Positions 14,681 through 17,310 of a stretch of DNA of 17,310 nucleotides are shown piece after piece. Source of the stretch: Candidatus Woesebacteria bacterium (lineage in GTDB: Bacteria; Patescibacteriota; Microgenomatia; UBA1400; MFAQ01); the NCBI GenBank assembly GCA_020052895.1, contig JAGVOE010000071.1, positions 1-17,310 of the forward strand, in the 5' to 3' direction. Position numbers and translations under genes: made by a program. Below the pieces are notes generated by a model. The model ran no database searches and was not told the DNA's origin. It worked only from the letters and a program-made list of their open reading frames with translations. Within the stretch, counting starts at the first letter, position 1, and each line of letters begins with the position of its first letter.

Positions 14681-15529
14681 ATGTCTCTTCAGCGTGCCGT
14701 TTCCCACACCATCTCTTATGCCTCTTTCTTCCGTTTTCCTCTCCTTCCGGCAGAGATACATCGTTGGTTAATCTACCCCCGCCTGGTCTCTCACCATAAA
14801 TTAGAGTCCTTTCTCTCGGACCAGCCCACATCATCAGTTCTGCGTCTTCGAGCACAAACCACTTACCACTCAAATCAAAAAACTATTCATGCCCAGAAAC
14901 TACTTAAGATATTGAAATATCTTCCTGGTTTGAGGCTCGTCGCCCTTACCGGTTCGGTTGCCGCCAACAACGCCCAAAAGAATGACGATATCGATCTACT
15001 TTTTATTACTGCACCTCATACCCTTTGGCTTGTTCGACCCTTAGTTATTGTTCTTATCTCGCTCTTCTTTCGTCGTCGGCACCCACAAGAAGATCACACT
15101 CACGCTCCTGATGCTTTCTGCCCCAACCTTTGGCTAGACACCTTCTCCTTGGCCGTCCCTCTTACCAAAAGGTCACTTTATACCGCCCACGAAGTTCTTC
15201 AAATCAAGCCTCTATTGGATAGGGGAGATACTTACCAGCGTTTTTTGCAAGCCAACTTATGGACCAAAAAGTATCTTGCCAATGCCTACACCTCCCTAGT
15301 CTTACCAACTAGCCGTCGTCATTCCGACCGAGTGAAACGAGTGGAGGAATCTCACTCCATCATTCAACTCCTCTTCGCCCCCTTTAATTTGATTTTTTTT
15401 GTTTTTCAGTTTATATACATGTACCCCAAGAAAACTACCGAAACCGTCAACCCTCACGCCGCCTTTCTCCACACCACCGATTTTTCTGGCCAGCTAAACC
15501 GTTACCTAAAAAGAACAAACAACATATAA
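14681..15529 (+). CDS. Nucleotidyltransferase-fold protein, function unknown
   Basis: A 282-residue protein carrying a minimal Pol-beta-like nucleotidyltransferase core: the helix-turn GS (LVALTGSVAANNA, Gly91-Ser92) followed by DDIDLLFIT with Asp103 and Asp105 as metal ligands. Downstream are FCPNLWLDTFSL and YTAHEVLQIKPLLDRGDTYQRFLQANLWTKKYLAN, which I recognise as conserved in uncharacterised CPR and archaeal homologues. The substrate is unknown. Hydrophobic stretches (about 118-131 and 229-247) suggest membrane contact. The reading frame is open upstream to 14570, but the ATG at 14681, 1 nt after the preceding stop, avoids a long overlap. Residues ~213-224 (RHSDRVKRVEES) are encoded by a dispersed repeat. 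Confidence 0.75.
   Translation: MSLQRAVSHTISYASFFRFPLLPAEIHRWLIYPRLVSHHKLESFLSDQPTSSVLRLRAQTTYHSNQKTIHAQKLLKILKYLPGLRLVALTGSVAANNAQKNDDIDLLFITAPHTLWLVRPLVIVLISLFFRRRHPQEDHTHAPDAFCPNLWLDTFSLAVPLTKRSLYTAHEVLQIKPLLDRGDTYQRFLQANLWTKKYLANAYTSLVLPTSRRHSDRVKRVEESHSIIQLLFAPFNLIFFVFQFIYMYPKKTTETVNPHAAFLHTTDFSGQLNRYLKRTNNI
15318..15353. repeat. GTCATTCC-type dispersed repeat inside the nucleotidyltransferase gene
   Basis: The unit starts GTCATTCCGACCGAG and ends GGAGGAATCTC, with ATTCC (15321-15325) and GGAAT (15346-15350) inverted and an internal direct repeat of CGAGTG. It is read in frame as HSDRVKRVEES. Its start resembles that of the other repeats in the window (GTCAT). Confidence 0.7.
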
Positions 15530-15530
15530 T
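15525..15530 (+). promoter_or_regulatory. Consensus -10 of the second YidC gene, overlapping the preceding stop codon
   Basis: A perfect TATAAT ending 9 nt before the ATG at 15540. Its TAA forms the stop codon of the nucleotidyltransferase gene (ATA TAA). TTACCT lies 17 nt upstream as a poor -35. Confidence 0.6.
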
Positions 15531-15539
15531 AACTTATCT

Positions 15540-16295
15540 ATGGACTTCTTTACCCTTTATATCTACCAGCCCTTCTTCAACATACTGGTAGGCCTTTACT
15601 GGTTTACCGGACTCATTTTACCTTCTCCGGACATGGGTGTGGCTGTCATTCTTTTTGCCGTCGCTGTCCGATTAATTCTCTTGCCCTTTGATCTTATTGG
15701 CGAGCAATCAGACGAAGACAAGTTCCAAGTCTCCCAAAAAGTCAAACAAATCAAAAAAGAATTTGCCGCTGATCCTGTCCGGCAAAAGGAAGCCATTCGC
15801 CAGATTATGCGCCAAAGTCCCAAAGCCATTTTCTCGGAAGTTTTTACTATCACCATCCAAGTTATGATCATTCTCATTCTCTACCGGATCTTTACCACCG
15901 GACTGGAAGGTGCCGACATGCATCTAATCTACGACTTTATGCCCGCTGTTCACCGGCCCATCAATCTCGTCTTTATGGGTCTCTACGATCTTTCTCACAC
16001 CAACAGCATTCTTAATTTGATTCAGTCTCTCATGATTGCTCTAAGCGAGATTTTTCACCTTTATTTTTCCCCCGTCAAGCCTACTCGCAAAGATTTTGTA
16101 TCACTGGTCATTTTCCTTCCTGTTTTTAGCTTTCTTATCTTTATGTTTCTGCCTGCCGGCAAGAAAGTCTTTATTATTACTTCACTGGCATTTGGGATCA
16201 TTCTTCGACTTATCAAGCAAATTCTTTTCCTCACTTACTCCTTTAGGCACAACTCTGTCAATGAGACTACTCCTTCCACCCAAAAGAAGATATAA
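15540..16295 (+). CDS. YidC/Oxa1-like insertase, second divergent paralogue
   Basis: A 251-residue membrane protein with the YidC/Oxa1 layout. The N-terminal YQPFFNILVGLYWFTG segment precedes the first core helix with Arg44 (VAVRLILLPF), at the position of the family's functional arginine. A charged cytosolic hairpin (about 52-96, KVKQIKKEFAADPVRQKEAIRQIMRQ) comes next, then hydrophobic segments near 103-121, 135-152, 157-175, 187-204 and 208-231. It lacks the INPAAGCLP turn of the first copy and is much diverged from it. It may insert a particular set of membrane proteins or serve the genes next to it; this is inference. A consensus TATAAT just upstream suggests its own promoter. It is followed after 11 nt by the SPFH gene. 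Confidence 0.78.
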   Translation: MDFFTLYIYQPFFNILVGLYWFTGLILPSPDMGVAVILFAVAVRLILLPFDLIGEQSDEDKFQVSQKVKQIKKEFAADPVRQKEAIRQIMRQSPKAIFSEVFTITIQVMIILILYRIFTTGLEGADMHLIYDFMPAVHRPINLVFMGLYDLSHTNSILNLIQSLMIALSEIFHLYFSPVKPTRKDFVSLVIFLPVFSFLIFMFLPAGKKVFIITSLAFGIILRLIKQILFLTYSFRHNSVNETTPSTQKKI

Positions 16296-16296
16296 T
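16291..16296 (+). promoter_or_regulatory. Consensus -10 of the SPFH gene, overlapping the preceding stop codon
   Basis: A perfect TATAAT ending 10 nt before the ATG at 16307. As with the gene before it, the hexamer contains the TAA stop of the upstream gene (ATA TAA). No -35 is clear. Confidence 0.6.
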
Positions 16297-16306
16297 CAAC
16301 CAAGCT

Positions 16307-16918
16307 ATGGCTGATTTTGATAAACTCGTAGTTTCTTTTCTGGTCGACGAAGTCGTTGGCGGCTTCTTTATCTCCGTTCCACCCGGACATGTGGCCTGTG
16401 TCTACGATCGGGGGGCTGGGGTTCTAAAGCGGGTCTGGGGACCAGGTCTCCATCTCAAGATTCCCTTCTGGCAGATTGCCAAGCTTTTCAACGCTCAGGT
16501 TCTTGAATACACCATTAGGCACGGCTTTGATCTCTCTGTCAAAGAAACTCTTGGGGACGAGCCAGTCATAGCCACCACCAAAGACAACCGCACCATCTCC
16601 ATCGAAGGCTCCATTCTTTTCCGTCTAGACAAAGCCAATGCCCCTCTTCTTTGGGAAAACATCGGCGACAACTTCGTTTCCAAGGTCATTCGCCCTTATT
16701 CTAGAAGTCGGATTGCCGCCGCTTTTAGTAAGTATAACTCCCAAGAGATAGGCTCAGGGCGATCTCAAATTGAGACTCTGCTCAAGCAGGAATTGAATGA
16801 TTTATTTAAAGAGAGTGGCCTCACCATCGAGAATGTTCTTTTTTCCGAAGTCAAAATCATCGCTACCGAAGCTCGTCGCCCCGGCCAAAGTATTCTTTCT
16901 GCTCCGTCCACGGCTTAG
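16307..16918 (+). CDS. SPFH/band-7 (prohibitin-like) domain protein
   Basis: A 203-residue protein made almost entirely of an SPFH domain. Signature parts are VPPGHVACVYDRGAGVLKRVWGPGLHLKIPF (about 24-54), ATTKDNRTISIEGSILFRLD (about 89-108), VIRPYSRSRIAAAFSKYNSQEI and IETLLKQELNDLFKESGLTIENVLFSEVKI. SPFH proteins form oligomeric membrane scaffolds and often regulate proteases or membrane complexes. Two usual features are missing: there is no clear N-terminal transmembrane helix (only a moderately hydrophobic stretch, ~8-23) and no long C-terminal coiled coil. It stands between a YidC-like gene and a probable ATPase gene. The ATG is preceded by TATAAT with a 10-nt gap and no Shine-Dalgarno sequence. 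Confidence 0.85.
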   Translation: MADFDKLVVSFLVDEVVGGFFISVPPGHVACVYDRGAGVLKRVWGPGLHLKIPFWQIAKLFNAQVLEYTIRHGFDLSVKETLGDEPVIATTKDNRTISIEGSILFRLDKANAPLLWENIGDNFVSKVIRPYSRSRIAAAFSKYNSQEIGSGRSQIETLLKQELNDLFKESGLTIENVLFSEVKIIATEARRPGQSILSAPSTA

Positions 16919-16926
16919 TTTTTTTA

Positions 16927-16932
16927 TATACT
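16927..16932 (+). promoter_or_regulatory. -10 element of the last gene
   Basis: TATACT (5/6) ends 6 nt before the ATG at 16939, the same arrangement as the DUF4012 gene. It follows a T-run (16919-16925) just after the SPFH stop codon. Confidence 0.5.
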
Positions 16933-16938
16933 TAATCT

Positions 16939-17310
16939 ATGGCTGCCCCCAAATACTCTGTTTTACAGATTCGCCCCGCCAAGGATTCTTTGGTTGGTCA
17001 GGCTGCTCTGATTGAGTTTTTGGGCTCGCTTAAGTCATCACTTAAAGCCGGTTTTATGGAGCGTCTGTTGGGTACTTTTGAAACTATCTCTCTGGAAATT
17101 GTAAACCTCAACCAAACCACCTTTTTTGTTATCGCCTGCCCAGACCGTCTCGAGCACCTGGTTCGTTCCCAGATCGCCGCCCAATACCCGACCACCCTCA
17201 TCACTACTATGAAGGACTATCTTCCCGAGTGGCTGAGCCACGGCCAGCCTGCCGTTGGTCAGCTTGTCCTGACTGCTCCCTCACACCTACCCCTCAACGC
17301 AACTCTGGAC
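16939..17310 (+). CDS. Partial gene, possible N-terminus of a VirB4/HerA-type ATPase
   Basis: The frame is open from the ATG to the window edge, giving the first 124 residues (MAAPKYSVLQIRPAKDSLVG...). Visible features are FLGSLKSSLKAGFMERLLGT, then the strand pattern ISLEIVNLNQTTFFVIACPD, then LEHLVRSQIAAQYPTTLITTMKDYL. From memory, this succession (a 'same-protein, same-membrane' beta unit followed by an AQYP-type motif) resembles the N-terminal domain placed before DUF87/VirB4-like ATPase domains in CPR proteins. No Walker motif lies in the visible part, so the ATPase call is inference. The start is supported by TATACT 6 nt upstream. The gene is truncated by the window end, not necessarily in the genome. 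Confidence 0.55.
   Translation, partial: MAAPKYSVLQIRPAKDSLVGQAALIEFLGSLKSSLKAGFMERLLGTFETISLEIVNLNQTTFFVIACPDRLEHLVRSQIAAQYPTTLITTMKDYLPEWLSHGQPAVGQLVLTAPSHLPLNATLD

Noticed and set aside
16149..16161. CTGCCTGCCGGCA, resembling half of the 20-bp palindrome
   Set aside because: It codes for LPAGK in a hydrophobic stretch of the second YidC with no palindrome completion; likely chance.
16917..16925. T-run after the SPFH gene as an intrinsic terminator
   Set aside because: No GC-rich stem precedes it; it more likely forms part of the A/T-rich promoter of the next gene.
1..17310. CRISPR array, tRNA, rRNA, insertion sequence or prophage genes
   Set aside because: No regularly spaced repeats with spacers, no tRNA T-loop or rRNA signatures and no transposase, integrase or phage genes were recognised on either strand by eye.

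Overview
The window looks like chromosomal DNA of a Candidate Phyla Radiation (Patescibacteria) bacterium, most likely from the Microgenomates side. This rests on short, tightly packed genes, compact housekeeping proteins (733-residue ValRS, Jag without its N-terminal domain), a large DUF4012 protein, and dispersed CATTGCGAGG and GTCATnCC short repeats of the kind I recall from such genomes. TGA is used as a normal stop. The lineage is inferred from gene content, not computed.

Layout. Positions 51-1536 hold the classic membrane-insertion/RNA-binding block yidD-yidC-jag. After a nested repeat come a Wzy/WaaL-like O-antigen ligase or polymerase (1626-2765), a type I RNase H (2775-3209), a 277-nt non-coding gap, a 907-residue DUF4012 membrane protein (3487-6210) and ribosomal protein bL25 (6250-6927). 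On the minus strand, valS (9166-6965) converges on bL25 across a palindromic repeat. A small MazG/PRA-PH-like pyrophosphohydrolase (9205-9540) diverges from valS and converges on tsaD (10647-9547). A ParB/sulfiredoxin-like orphan (10709-11350) diverges from tsaD and converges on a VanW/peptidoglycan-binding protein (13088-11361). The last part is all plus strand: a membrane-anchored solute-binding protein, a nucleotidyltransferase-fold protein, a second YidC/Oxa1 paralogue, an SPFH/band-7 protein, and the beginning of a gene that runs off the window and may be a VirB4/HerA-type ATPase.

How the genes fit together. Much of the window serves the envelope: two insertases, YidD, a glycan ligase/polymerase, DUF4012, VanW, a tethered binding protein and an SPFH protein. 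The rest is translation or genome upkeep (bL25, ValRS, TsaD, RNase H, NTP pyrophosphatase).

Two signals cut across the genes. First, most genes lack a Shine-Dalgarno sequence and instead have a -10-like hexamer, often with an extended TGn, ending 6-10 nt before the start codon. This predicts leaderless or nearly leaderless transcripts and helped choose several starts. Second, short palindromic or tandem repeats lie between genes and also in frame inside genes, notably two different ones in tsaD and one in the nucleotidyltransferase gene. One intergenic repeat carries a clean internal 20-bp perfect palindrome.
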